This document shows positions 17,461-26,100 of a stretch of DNA of 64,000 nt, one piece after another. Source of the DNA: Selenomonadaceae bacterium (GTDB taxonomy: Bacteria > Bacillota > Negativicutes > Selenomonadales > Selenomonadaceae). Position 1 is the stretch's first letter. Each line of letters starts with the position of its first letter. Location of the stretch: assembly GCA_017614505.1 (NCBI GenBank), contig JAGABT010000016.1:310001-374000 (forward strand), read 5' to 3'. The notes beneath the pieces are model-generated. The model had not been told where the DNA came from. It was given only the letters and a program-made list of their open reading frames with translations, and searched no databases. A program made the translations under genes and the position numbers.

Positions 17461-18144
17461 TTAGGCAGCCTCCTTGTTGGAATTGGAATTTGCGTCGATG
17501 TTGCGGTAAATCAAGAGTTGCTGAAGGATTTGGACTACGTTTTGAGTGACCCAATAGAGAACGAGACCGGCGGGCAGATTTATGCTGATGAAGCCCATGA
17601 ACAGCGGGAAGAAAATCATCATGATTTTTGTTTGCTGATTCATCTCGACGGTAGAAATTTTCTGCATGAGCAGGGTTGAGAGCGCGGCGAGGATTGGCAG
17701 AATGTACAGCGGGTCGGTATCCGAGAGCGTTGGTATCCACAGGAAAGAGGGCTGAGCGCCGCCGTAGTCGAAGCTGAAGAAAGTGTAGTACATTGCCATG
17801 AGGATAGGCATCTGGATAAGCATTGGAAGGCAGCCTGCCAACGGGTTGACGCCGGCTTTCTGGTAAAGGGCAACCATTTTCTGTTGAAGAGCCTGCGGAT
17901 CGTCCTTGTACTTTTCCTGGAGCTTTTTCATTTTGGGCGCGATTTCCTGCATAGCCTTCATGGACTGGATTTGCTTTTTGGTAAGAGGGTAGAGAATGAT
18001 TTTGATAATGACGGTAAGGAGAATGATAGCGAGACCGTAGCTGCCGAAACCGAAATTATCGAGCAGGTTGTAGAGGACGGTGAGTACGGTAGAAAAAAGA
18101 TTGGTAATTGGTGAAAAGATACCGGAAAAGAGCGGTTCTTCCAA
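17461..18144 (-). CDS. yidC: Membrane protein insertase YidC/Oxa1 (short form)
   Basis: About 227 residues. Five hydrophobic segments, starting with a short N-terminal region and the first helix TVLTVLYNLLDNFG, the positively charged cytoplasmic hairpin (TKKQIQSMKAMQEIAPKMKKLQEKYK) and the conserved GCLPMLIQMPILMAMYY. The start chosen is TTG at 18144, preceded by AGGAAG; longer readings overlap yidD out of frame and add non-family sequence. It lacks the Gram-negative periplasmic domain and shows no lipobox. Confidence 0.9.
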   Translation of the reverse strand: MEEPLFSGIFSPITNLFSTVLTVLYNLLDNFGFGSYGLAIILLTVIIKIILYPLTKKQIQSMKAMQEIAPKMKKLQEKYKDDPQALQQKMVALYQKAGVNPLAGCLPMLIQMPILMAMYYTFFSFDYGGAQPSFLWIPTLSDTDPLYILPILAALSTLLMQKISTVEMNQQTKIMMIFFPLFMGFISINLPAGLVLYWVTQNVVQILQQLLIYRNIDANSNSNKEAA

Positions 18145-18160
18145 GACATCACTTCCTAAG

Positions 18161-18370
18161 TCATGGGACGGGGTCGAAGCCGCCCTTGCAGAATGGATTA
18201 CAGCGCAGAATGCGTTTGACAGCCAGAATTGAGCCGCGTTTCCAGCCGTGTTTTTGAATAGCCTCGATAGCGTAGGCGGAACAGGTGGGGTAGAAGCGGC
18301 AGGTTGGCGGTTTGAGCGGCGATAGCCAGAGCTGATAGAATCTGATAGCGGCAATTAGAAATTTAGTCAT
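18161..18370 (-). CDS. yidD: Membrane protein insertion efficiency factor YidD
   Basis: 69 residues. Diagnostic pattern [50 protein letters not shown] and GGFDPVP. The start overlaps the end of rnpA by 8 bp, the classic arrangement. An amphipathic membrane-associated protein that assists YidC. Confidence 0.96.
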   Translation of the reverse strand: MTKFLIAAIRFYQLWLSPLKPPTCRFYPTCSAYAIEAIQKHGWKRGSILAVKRILRCNPFCKGGFDPVP

Positions 18371-18701
18371 GCCAGATCTTAGCTTTTTTGCAAAGCTCGA
18401 TGAGGGACTGAGCGGCGGTGTCGGTTTTGGCGTTGACGAGTGGTTTACGTGCGACGATGACGATAGCGCAGTCAGTGCTGATATTGTGCTGGTTGAGGCG
18501 GAAAGCCTCGCGGAGGATACGCTTAACGCGGTTGCGAACGACGGCGCCACCCAGTCGTCTGCCTGCTGCAAAACCGACTTTACCTTTCAGGTTCGGATTG
18601 CCAGAGACATGAAGGACAAGATTTTTGTTGGAAAAGGCGCGGCTTTTAGCGTAGATTTCCTGGAAGTCGCGCAGGATTTGAGATTTTTTCAGTTCAAACA
18701 T
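18363..18701 (-). CDS. rnpA: Ribonuclease P protein component
   Basis: 112 residues. Conserved RNR motif region [27 protein letters not shown] identifies RnpA, which binds RNase P RNA to process pre-tRNA 5' ends. No clear SD precedes the ATG; a terminator-like hairpin ends 7 bp upstream, so the amount of read-through from rpmH probably limits expression. Confidence 0.95.
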   Translation of the reverse strand: MFELKKSQILRDFQEIYAKSRAFSNKNLVLHVSGNPNLKGKVGFAAGRRLGGAVVRNRVKRILREAFRLNQHNISTDCAIVIVARKPLVNAKTDTAAQSLIELCKKAKIWHD

Positions 18702-18708
18702 TGATAAG

Positions 18709-18741
18709 AAAAAAGGTCACCAAAGTTTAGATTAGTGACCT
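18709..18741 (-). terminator. Terminator/attenuator between rpmH and rnpA
   Basis: Minus strand AGGTCAC, a 14-nt loop, GTGACCT and six T. Perfect 7-bp stem. As no rnpA promoter is visible downstream, it probably acts as a partial terminator setting the L34:RnpA ratio. Confidence 0.75.
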
Positions 18742-18748
18742 GCACGAT

Positions 18749-18883
18749 TTACGCTGTAAGCAATTTTCTGCCACGCTGACGGCGTTTCTTAATAACGAGT
18801 CTGCCGCCTTTGGTTTTCATACGTTCACGGAAGCCATGAGTTTTCTTGCGCCAGCGAGCGTTCGGTTGGAAAGTTCTTTTCAA
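18749..18883 (-). CDS. rpmH: Ribosomal protein L34
   Basis: 44 residues, [20 protein letters not shown]... ending [10 protein letters not shown], the entire L34 family pattern. TTG start with GAAAGGTG upstream. First gene of the rpmH-rnpA-yidD-yidC-jag cluster and preceded by a near-consensus promoter. In most bacteria dnaA is divergent from it; here it is not. Confidence 0.97.
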   Translation of the reverse strand: MKRTFQPNARWRKKTHGFRERMKTKGGRLVIKKRRQRGRKLLTA

Positions 18884-18938
18884 AGTAACAATCACCTTTC
18901 ACCCAATAAATTAATTCATTGAAAAACAACTTCGTTGA

Positions 18939-18967
18939 ATTATAGACTAGAGTACCTTGACTGTCAA
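18939..18967 (-). promoter_or_regulatory. Consensus promoter of the rpmH cluster
   Basis: Minus strand TTGACA, 17 bp, TATAAT: perfect sigma-A consensus with optimal spacing, giving a leader of about 50 nt before rpmH. Confidence 0.9.
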
Positions 18968-19716
18968 GAAGTTTGTTCAGGGAGATGATTATGGGAGAAA
19001 AAGAGGCATTGAAATTTAGATGAATATTTGAGACAGTAGAGTCAGAGTTTATTCATTTTGGAAAAAATTTAGTTTTGTAGTTGGTGACGATGTACGTTGG
19101 CTCGTGTGATAAAATTTCAAGTTATTTTTGATTAGTAGGAAGGAGAAATTTGGCGCGCCGGCGCCGTAGCCATGCGAAAAATTGTTAGCGGTGAGACAGG
19201 AAGGAGTACGCAGGAATTTCCAATCCAAGGAAGGGATTTTCTGTTTTCTTGTCGAACTCCGTGAACCGGAGGGGTTTACGGATGCCTGAACTGACGCCGA
19301 AAAAAGTTGTCGATTGCAATTTTAAAACAATTCATTTTTTTAATCAAAATCGTTAAATATTTTTCATGGAATTTCCAAGAGATTTTTGGAAATTGCTTGT
19401 AGTGGCGCGGGTTTTCGGCGATTGGTAAAAATTTATCGCAGTTTGGCTAATATGATAAGATTATGAAAAATTTTTTCAGATAAACATCATAAGTACGTGA
19501 AAAACACCAAAAGCGACCCGTTTTTCCTAGCGGAGTTGATTTTCTTAAACCCCGATGCATAGCATGGAAATTGGCGATTTTCCAGAAACTTTTCAAAAAC
19601 ATTGATTAAATGGCGTTCTAACGGGCTTCTCGTTGAAAAAAGCGGCGGGCAGTCCGTTAATTTTGACCAAATTTTTCTTATCTCCGAAATCAGAATGACG
19701 CGACGATTTTTTGAGT
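18968..19716. other. 750-bp stretch with no convincing gene
   Basis: AT-rich, with stops in every frame. It holds an SD-like GGAAGGAG at about 19139 followed by a 12-codon reading, then a GC-rich patch (about 19151-19170). An open stretch of about 54 codons (from about 19195 to a TAA) contains FSVFLSNSVNRRG but has no start codon. Also present: a hairpin CTCCG/CGGAG near 19257 and a perfect 9-bp inverted repeat AATTTCCAA/TTGGAAATT around 19372-19396. This may be a decayed gene or a structured RNA. No cluster of DnaA boxes was found, although the flanking rpmH is often next to oriC. Confidence 0.4.
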
Positions 19717-19744
19717 TTGACGCGAAAAATTTTCCTGTTATACT
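19717..19744 (+). promoter_or_regulatory. Promoter for the DUF896-proC unit
   Basis: TTGACG, 16 bp, TATACT, ending about 45 bp before the SD of the DUF896 gene. Confidence 0.6.
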
Positions 19745-19804
19745 ACGATAAATGTGGTGTGGAAGTTACAGCTTATAATTTTCAGACTAGGGAGGGTGAC
19801 AAAA

Positions 19805-20062
19805 ATGATAACACCAGAACTCTTGGCGCGAATCAACGAACTCGCGCGGAAAAAACGTACAGCAGGGCTCACGGAAGAGGAACTCGCTGAGCAGAAACAG
19901 CTTTACGAAATTTATCTGACGGCGATACGCGGGCAGGTCACGAACCTTCTGGACAGCATCGAGGTCGTCGACGCCCCGCCACAGGATTCAGCGCCGCCTA
20001 AAAAAAAATCTAAAAAAATCCTCAAGCAGGCAATGATAAATTTGAAGCAGGTGATTCATTAA
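19805..20062 (+). CDS. DUF896 (YnzC-like) protein
   Basis: 85 residues. The helical hairpin LLARINELARKKRTAGLTEEELAEQ followed by YLTAIRGQVTNLLDSIEVVD is the DUF896/YnzC pattern, found in Firmicutes and linked in Bacillus to SOS-regulated genes. C-terminus is Pro/Lys-rich. The ATG with AGGGAGGGTGAC before it was chosen over an upstream extension. The last base of its stop codon is the first base of proC (TAATG), so the two are translationally coupled. Confidence 0.85.
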   Translation: MITPELLARINELARKKRTAGLTEEELAEQKQLYEIYLTAIRGQVTNLLDSIEVVDAPPQDSAPPKKKSKKILKQAMINLKQVIH

Positions 20063-20868
20063 TGGATACTCAAAATCTTCGAATCGGCTTTATCGGCGGC
20101 GGCGCGCTCGCTGAGGCTGTCATAAGCGGTATTCGCGGGACTTTTATCGCGTCCAAAGATATTTACGTTTCCGAACCGCGCAAGGATCGCTGCGCCGAGC
20201 TCATCAGCCGCTACCGCGTCAACGCTGATACCTCGATTGATTCTTTCATTGGCAGCGTCAATCTGCTCTTTCTGGCAGTCAAGCCGAAGGACGCCGCCAC
20301 CGCGCTGGGCGAAATTAAGCGCAAACTCACGCTCAATACTACGATTATGTCGGTCGTCGCCGGTCTGAAGATCTCCGTTATCGAAAGTTTTCTGCCGAAC
20401 AATCCGATTATCCGCGTCATGCCCAACGTCGCCGTTCGCGTCGGTGAAGTCATGGCGGCTTACGCTATGAATAACCGCGTGCTGGAGGCTGACCGCGCGC
20501 TTGCGCAAAGTTTGTGGAGTTCCGTCGGTCGCGCAGTCGAAATTGACGAAAAACTCATGGACGCCGTTACAGGGCTCAGCGGCTCCGGTCCCGCCTACGC
20601 ATTCCTCGCCATTGACGCGCTGGCTGACGGCGGTGTAGCTGCAGGGCTCCCGCGCAACGTCGCTATCGAACTCGCCGCTCAAACACTCCTCGGAGCCGCT
20701 AAAATGGTTCTCGAAACCGGCGAACACCCCGACGCTCTGCGCGACAAAGTTACCAGCCCCGCCGGTACCACTATCGAAGGCGTCCGCGTTCTCGAACACA
20801 GCGGCTTTCGCTCCGCGCTCATTGAAGCGGTTATCGCTGCTACGGATAAATCTAAAAATCTGAGTTGA
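20062..20868 (+). CDS. proC: Pyrroline-5-carboxylate reductase
   Basis: 268 residues, last enzyme of proline synthesis, NAD(P)H-dependent. N-terminal Rossmann motif IGFIGGGALAEAVISGI; signature near the C-terminus LRDKVTSPAGTTIEGVRVLE; VTGLSGSGPAYAF in the dimer domain. Coupled to the DUF896 gene upstream. A dispersed palindromic repeat follows it. Confidence 0.96.
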   Translation: MDTQNLRIGFIGGGALAEAVISGIRGTFIASKDIYVSEPRKDRCAELISRYRVNADTSIDSFIGSVNLLFLAVKPKDAATALGEIKRKLTLNTTIMSVVAGLKISVIESFLPNNPIIRVMPNVAVRVGEVMAAYAMNNRVLEADRALAQSLWSSVGRAVEIDEKLMDAVTGLSGSGPAYAFLAIDALADGGVAAGLPRNVAIELAAQTLLGAAKMVLETGEHPDALRDKVTSPAGTTIEGVRVLEHSGFRSALIEAVIAATDKSKNLS

Positions 20869-20884
20869 TGTTTTGAGTTTTTAT

Positions 20885-20985
20885 TTGTCACTTTCTTTCG
20901 AGAAAGAAAGTAACCAAAGAAAGCTGGGCCGCATAGGTCGCTTCCGGCGACCTGTGACGGCCCGCGCGCCATCCATGGCGCGCCT
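20885..20985. repeat. Dispersed three-hairpin element, copy A
   Basis: Three successive palindromes between proC and folD. The first is CTTTCTTTC/GAAAGAAAG (20891-20910). The second is an outer GGGCCG/CGGCCC with inner AGGTCGC/GCGACCT. The third is GCGCGCC-ATCCAT-GGCGCGC (20964-20983). Copies B and C keep the plan with compensating base changes in the stems. Confidence 0.8.
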
Positions 20986-21020
20986 CTTCTAGCTGCAAAC
21001 TTATTGGAAAGGAAATTTTT

Positions 21021-21884
21021 ATGACTGCAAGAATTTTGTACGGCAAGGATTTCGCCGCCCAAATCAAAGAATCTGCGCGAATCGAAGTCGACAAGCTCAA
21101 AAATAATTTCAACGTCACGCCTGGTCTCGCAGTTGTCATAGTCGGTGAAAATCCCGCCTCTCAGGTCTACGTTCGCAACAAGCACAAAACCTGCGAGGAA
21201 CTCGGTATCAAATCTGAAGTCGTCGCTCTGCCCGAAACTGCCACGAAAGACGACCTGCTGGCCAAAATCGACGAACTCAACGCCGATAAAAGCATTCACG
21301 GTATCTTAGTCCAATTACCCCTGCCGGACGCCATTAAAAGCCATTCTGACGCAATTCTGAACAGAATTGACCCGCTCAAAGATGTTGACGGGTTCCACCC
21401 AATGAACGTCGGCAAGCTCGTTATCGGTAACCCAGCGCTCGTTCCCTGCACGCCCGCCGGTTGCATTGAAATGCTCGACCTCGCCGGTATCGAAATTGAC
21501 GGCAAACGCGCGGTTATTATCGGGCGCAGCAATATCGTCGGCAAGCCAATGCTCCACCTGCTTATGGCGCGCCACGCTACCGTTACCGTCTGCCATTCGC
21601 ATACGAAAAATCTGCCGGAAGTCACGCGCGAAGCGGATATTCTCGTTGCGGCGATGGGCAAGCCGAAATTCGTCACCGCTGATATGATTAAGACCGGTGC
21701 GGTTGTCGTCGACGTTGGAATTAACCGAATCGCGCCGAAAAAACTGGTCGGCGACGTTGACTTTGACGCGGCGGTTGAAGTCGCCAGCGCGATAACGCCA
21801 GTACCAGGCGGAGTAGGACTGCTGACAGTGGCAATGCTCATGAAAAACGTCGTGACCGCCGTCAAGCTGCAGCTCGGAGTTTGA
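21021..21884 (+). CDS. folD: Methylenetetrahydrofolate dehydrogenase/cyclohydrolase
   Basis: 287-residue bifunctional FolD, interconverting methylene-, methenyl- and formyl-THF. Seen: YVRNKHKTCEELGI with the catalytic Y/K, GILVQLPLPDAI, GRSNIVGKPM (NADP site) and TPVPGGVGLLTVAML near the end. GGAAAGGA precedes the ATG; the repeat element lies directly upstream, so any promoter is within or next to it. Confidence 0.97.
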   Translation: MTARILYGKDFAAQIKESARIEVDKLKNNFNVTPGLAVVIVGENPASQVYVRNKHKTCEELGIKSEVVALPETATKDDLLAKIDELNADKSIHGILVQLPLPDAIKSHSDAILNRIDPLKDVDGFHPMNVGKLVIGNPALVPCTPAGCIEMLDLAGIEIDGKRAVIIGRSNIVGKPMLHLLMARHATVTVCHSHTKNLPEVTREADILVAAMGKPKFVTADMIKTGAVVVDVGINRIAPKKLVGDVDFDAAVEVASAITPVPGGVGLLTVAMLMKNVVTAVKLQLGV

Positions 21885-21887
21885 AAA

Positions 21888-23054
21888 ATGTTTCTGGTAA
21901 CTTTATCTGGAATTTTGGCGCTGATTCTGGCTTTGGCGTTAGTCAGCGTCAATTTTTTATGCGCCGAGGAACGCAGGGCGCGGCTGTACAAATTTTTCAT
22001 CGGCGCGGATTTACTGGTTGTCGCCGGAATGATCGTCACGTTCGCGCTGAGAAATTTCCTGTCGAATCACGTGGTAGACTTTCTGGGAAGTTTCGTAACG
22101 GTCTTCATACTGTCGCAGCTGATTTGCGGCGCGCTGGTAGTTCTGGCGCTGATTGTCCGCGCGATTTATCGCAAGTTCCATAAACCGGCGGCGTTCAGCC
22201 CTTCGAGGCGGCGAGCGCTGCGCTGGGGTCTGCTTTATCCGCTCATGGGACTGGCGGTCTCGCTGTACGGCAACCGAATCGAGCGAATGAAAATGGTTGA
22301 CCGGCGCTTTGAAATACCAGTGAACAAACTGCCGCCGGAACTGCAGGGCTTGAGAATCGCGCAGATTTCGGATATACATTTGGGCGCGTATTTTTCGCTG
22401 GAGCGGCTGGAAAGTTTACTGCAGCGAATCGCCGACGCTCAGCCCGACCTGCTGGCGATAACCGGCGACATTTTCGACGATAATTCCATGAACGATAAGG
22501 CTATCCGCCTCGTCGACAGCTTCACCGATAAATTTAAGTACGGAATTTACTACTGCCACGGCAACCATGAACATTTTCGCGGCATTGAGCGCATTGAGGA
22601 GCGGCTGGCTAAAACTAAAATCCACGCGCTGATTAACGGCTCGGCGCAGGTTGCGTCGAATCTCTACGTGGCTGGCGTTGACTATCCTCCGGCGGCTCCG
22701 ATTATGAAGTCCGGCGGGCGCGGCGATTTGGACGAGAAATTTTTCGCGCAGATGAAAGAATACCTCGACAAGGCGCTGGAAAAAGTTCCCTACGACGCCA
22801 ATGTAATTCTGCTCGCTCACCACCCAGAATTTTTCGACGCGGCTGTTAATAAAAAAATCCCGCTCACGCTGGCGGGTCATACTCACGCTTGTCAGGTCTG
22901 GGGCTTGCACTTGCTCGGACTTTTCAAATATACCTACGGAATGTTCCAGCGCGAAGATTCGTTTCTATATGTTCATTCCGGCTGTGGCTCATGGTTTCCA
23001 TTCAGATTGGGACTTCCGCCGGAAATTGCGTGGTTCACGCTCCGCACGAGCTAG
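21888..23054 (+). CDS. Membrane-anchored metallophosphoesterase (YkuE/YaeI-like)
   Basis: 388 residues. Four hydrophobic segments in the first 145 residues, then a calcineurin-type phosphoesterase domain: D-x-H in ISDIHLG, GDIFDD, GNHEHF, and H-x-H in AGHTHACQVWG. Homologues act on phospholipid-like or lipid A-pathway substrates (YaeI, LpxG-like), but substrate is not determinable here. The start is 3 bp after folD. The hairpin at 23092-23118 could terminate it. Confidence 0.9.
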   Translation: MFLVTLSGILALILALALVSVNFLCAEERRARLYKFFIGADLLVVAGMIVTFALRNFLSNHVVDFLGSFVTVFILSQLICGALVVLALIVRAIYRKFHKPAAFSPSRRRALRWGLLYPLMGLAVSLYGNRIERMKMVDRRFEIPVNKLPPELQGLRIAQISDIHLGAYFSLERLESLLQRIADAQPDLLAITGDIFDDNSMNDKAIRLVDSFTDKFKYGIYYCHGNHEHFRGIERIEERLAKTKIHALINGSAQVASNLYVAGVDYPPAAPIMKSGGRGDLDEKFFAQMKEYLDKALEKVPYDANVILLAHHPEFFDAAVNKKIPLTLAGHTHACQVWGLHLLGLFKYTYGMFQREDSFLYVHSGCGSWFPFRLGLPPEIAWFTLRTS

Positions 23055-23058
23055 CGTA

Positions 23059-23087
23059 TTGCCTGCGCAAAATTAAAATGGTAAAAT
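23059..23087 (+). promoter_or_regulatory. Promoter of the first RTX-like gene
   Basis: TTGCCT, 17 bp, TAAAAT. The same layout and the same following bases (TATCCGCAAG) occur at 32266-32294 before the third RTX-like gene. Predicted transcript start is at the base of the hairpin. Confidence 0.55.
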
Positions 23088-23091
23088 TATC

Positions 23092-23118
23092 CGCAAGATG
23101 AAATGTCTTGCGTTTTTT
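23092..23118 (+). terminator. Terminator-like 5' hairpin
   Basis: CGCAAGA, 7-nt loop, TCTTGCG, six T. It may end the metallophosphoesterase transcript, or sit at the extreme 5' end of the RTX mRNA as a stabiliser or attenuator. An ATG at 23103 lies in its loop/stem and so is an unlikely translation start. Confidence 0.7.
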
Positions 23119-23139
23119 ATTTGAAAGGAGATTTCTATA

Positions 23140-26100
23140 ATGGCAGCAGATACTTTGACCCCCCCCCCCCCGTCCTGGTATACAATAGCGCTAAAACTGC
23201 AGTAACTGTTCCAGCTGATTATTCCAGCGCGACGCTCAAAGCCAGCGACTACGAATCCAGCGTTGTGACAATTACCGGCGCGGCTCGTACCAAAGCGCTC
23301 AGCATCGAGGGCAACGCCAAGGCTAACAGAATTATCGGCACAAGCGGCGGCGATACGCTCACGGGCGCGGCTGGCGATGACACTCTGACTGGCGGCGAAG
23401 GCGCGGATATTTTTATTTTCGACGGCAAGGGCAAAGACGTTGTGACGGATTACACCGCTGGCGAGGATACGCTCAAACTTACCGGCACCGTCAGTACGTA
23501 CACAATTTCCGGCTCGGACGCAACGTTCAAGGTCGGCAGCGGTACCGTCAAAGTCAGCGGCGGCAAAAACAAAGCCGTCACCGTTATCGATTCCAAAAAT
23601 AAAATTGCCACCTACGACAGCGGCTTGATTTATGACAGCACCGTCGCCAAAGCTAAGACTGTCACCGTTACGGCGTCTTACGGCAACACGCTCGCCAGCT
23701 ACGGCGCCAGCGTCGTGACGATTGACGCTTCTGCTCGAACTAAGGCGCTGAATATCACAGGCAATGCGGCGGCGAATAAAATCACCGGCACCAGCGCGAA
23801 TGACACGATTAACGGCGGGGCTGGGAATGACACGCTCACCGGCGGCAAGGGGAATGATATTTTCGTCTACGAAAGCGGCGGCGGAAATGACGTTATCACG
23901 GATTATACCGCTGGGCAGGATACGCTGAAAATCAGCGGCGAAATTTCCAGCTACTCAATTTCCGGCAGCGATGCCATTTTCAAAATCGACAGCGACTCCA
24001 TTAAAGTCAAAAGCATTAAGACCGGCGCGATTGTCGTTGTCGACGAAAATAAAAATGTGACTACCTACCAGAGCGGCGCGATTTACAACGCCGCCAGCGC
24101 GACGAAGGCTACGGCGATAACTCTGACTTCGGCTTATGGAAGTTCCTTCACCGCCGGCACCAGCGCAGTTTCAGTGGACGCTTCGCCGCGTACCGCCACA
24201 ATTAACATTACCGGCAACACGAAAAATAATTATCTGGTCGGCGGCAAGGGCAAGGATATAATCGACGGCGGCGCTGGGAATGATTCAATCGCGGGCGGAG
24301 CCGGTGCGGATATTCTGACGGGCGGCAAGGGCAACGATGTTTTCATTTATGCGAATGGCGACGGCGGCGACATTATCACGGACTACGTGGCGGGCGAGGA
24401 CATTATCAAGCTCACTAGCGGCGAGGTTAAGAGCTACAGCGTGAAAAACAACGACGCCATTTTGAAAATTGGCAGCGGCGCGATAACGCTCAAGGGCGCC
24501 GGTACAAGCGCGGTCTCTGTCCTAGACGCGAACGATGTGCTGACGGTTTACAACGGCGGTCTGATTTACAACGACCCGAAAATTTCCAAAGCCGACGCCG
24601 TGACGATAACTGCGGATTACGACGGCGAATTTCATACCTACGGCGCGAGCGTGGAGACGATTGACGCCAGCGCCCGTTCAAAGGCTATTGAAATTACCGG
24701 CAATACCGGCGCGAATTATATTCTCGGCGGCAAGGGCAAGGACACGATTAATGCTGGCAAGGGCGACGATACGATTATTGGCGGCAAGGGCAACGATTTG
24801 CTGACCGGCGGCAGAGGCGCTGACGTTTTCTACTTCAGCGGCGCCGACGGCAACGATACTGTCACAGACTACAGCGCGGGCGATATTATCAGCGTGGGCG
24901 GCGCGGTTACTTACTCAACCAAAAATTCTGACGCCATTTTGAAAATCGGCACGGGAAATGTCACGCTACAGAATGCGGCGGGCGCGGCGGTTACGATCGT
25001 CGGCGCGGATAAAGTCGCCAGCGTCTACGGCAACGGCGCCGTTACTACCGAAGTTTACATTGGCAAAGTTACAATCCCCAGCGACGCCCTCAGCTACAAC
25101 GGGCACAGCTATTACATTTTCGACACCGCCGCAACCTGGGACGAAGCTAAGGCTTACGCGGAAGAACTCGGCGGGCATCTTGTCACGATTACTGATTCTG
25201 GCGAACAGTCAGCGGTTGAAGGTTTTCTCGCCGCTCATTCCAACGCCAAAAATAATTATTGGCTCGGAGGATACCGCGAAGAAACCGACAGCACAAACTG
25301 GATTTGGGTTACCGGTGAAACTTTTAGCTACAGTAATTGGGGAGCAGGAGAACCAAATAACTCCAATGGCAACGAAAATGCTCTCATGATGTATTACAAC
25401 AGCAATCCAATTACCAATTCAACTTTTGGTACATGGAATGATTTGAACGACAATGGAACGCATTTAGACGAGAAATTTTTCGGCACAGAAAATTTCGGCT
25501 ATATCGTCGAATGGGAAACAGTTCAGTCGAGCGCGTCCGGCACCGATACGGTTTATGTCACCTTGCCCGCCGAAACTGTCACCGTTGCTGAAACCGTCAC
25601 GGTCGGCGGCGACGAAACTGTTACTGTCGAAGTCACTCTGCCCGCTGAGACCGTAACCGTTGGCGGCGATGAAACCGTTACCGTCGAAGTTACGCTCCCG
25701 CCCGATACTGTTACCGTTTACAGCGGCGAAGGCGGCGGCTCTGTTATCGCTGGCACTTCCGGCGCTGATACCATCTTCGGCACCGCTGGCAACGATACCA
25801 TTACTTTCGGCTCGGGCAAGGACATTTACGTTTACAGCGGCGGCAGCGATTACGACCTTATCACCGACTACAAGGAAGGCGACGACAGAATTTCGCTCGA
25901 CGGCGCTACTTTCGACGGCGGGCTGGTTGTCGGCAATGACGTTCTGCTCGCGATTGGCGGCGGCATTTTGAAGCTGGCGAACGCCAAATATTCCAAGGTT
26001 ACTCTCGTCAGCGGCGGCATTGAAACTGAATACGTCAACGCGGTTAAGAGCGGCACCGGCGCCGACGGCGTCACCGTTACGCTGGAGGCTGACAGAACCG

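Noticed and set aside
19195..19360. Small protein gene containing FSVFLSNSVNRRG
   Set aside because: Open stretch without a start codon or SD in frame; kept only as part of the unexplained intergenic stretch.
18900..19800. Replication origin beside rpmH
   Set aside because: rpmH-rnpA is often next to oriC and gene direction diverges here, but no dnaA gene and no cluster of TTATCCACA-like boxes is visible; only weak partial matches.
23092..23118. TTATCCGCA near the RTX hairpins as DnaA boxes
   Set aside because: Only one per site, one mismatch, and fully explained as the junction between promoter -10 and hairpin.
23103..23139. ATG 23103 as the start of the first RTX-like protein
   Set aside because: It keeps the long frame open but lies inside a terminator-like hairpin, has no SD, and adds residues (SCVFYLKGDF) absent from the paralogues; ATG 23140 is the natural start, out of frame because of the C tract.
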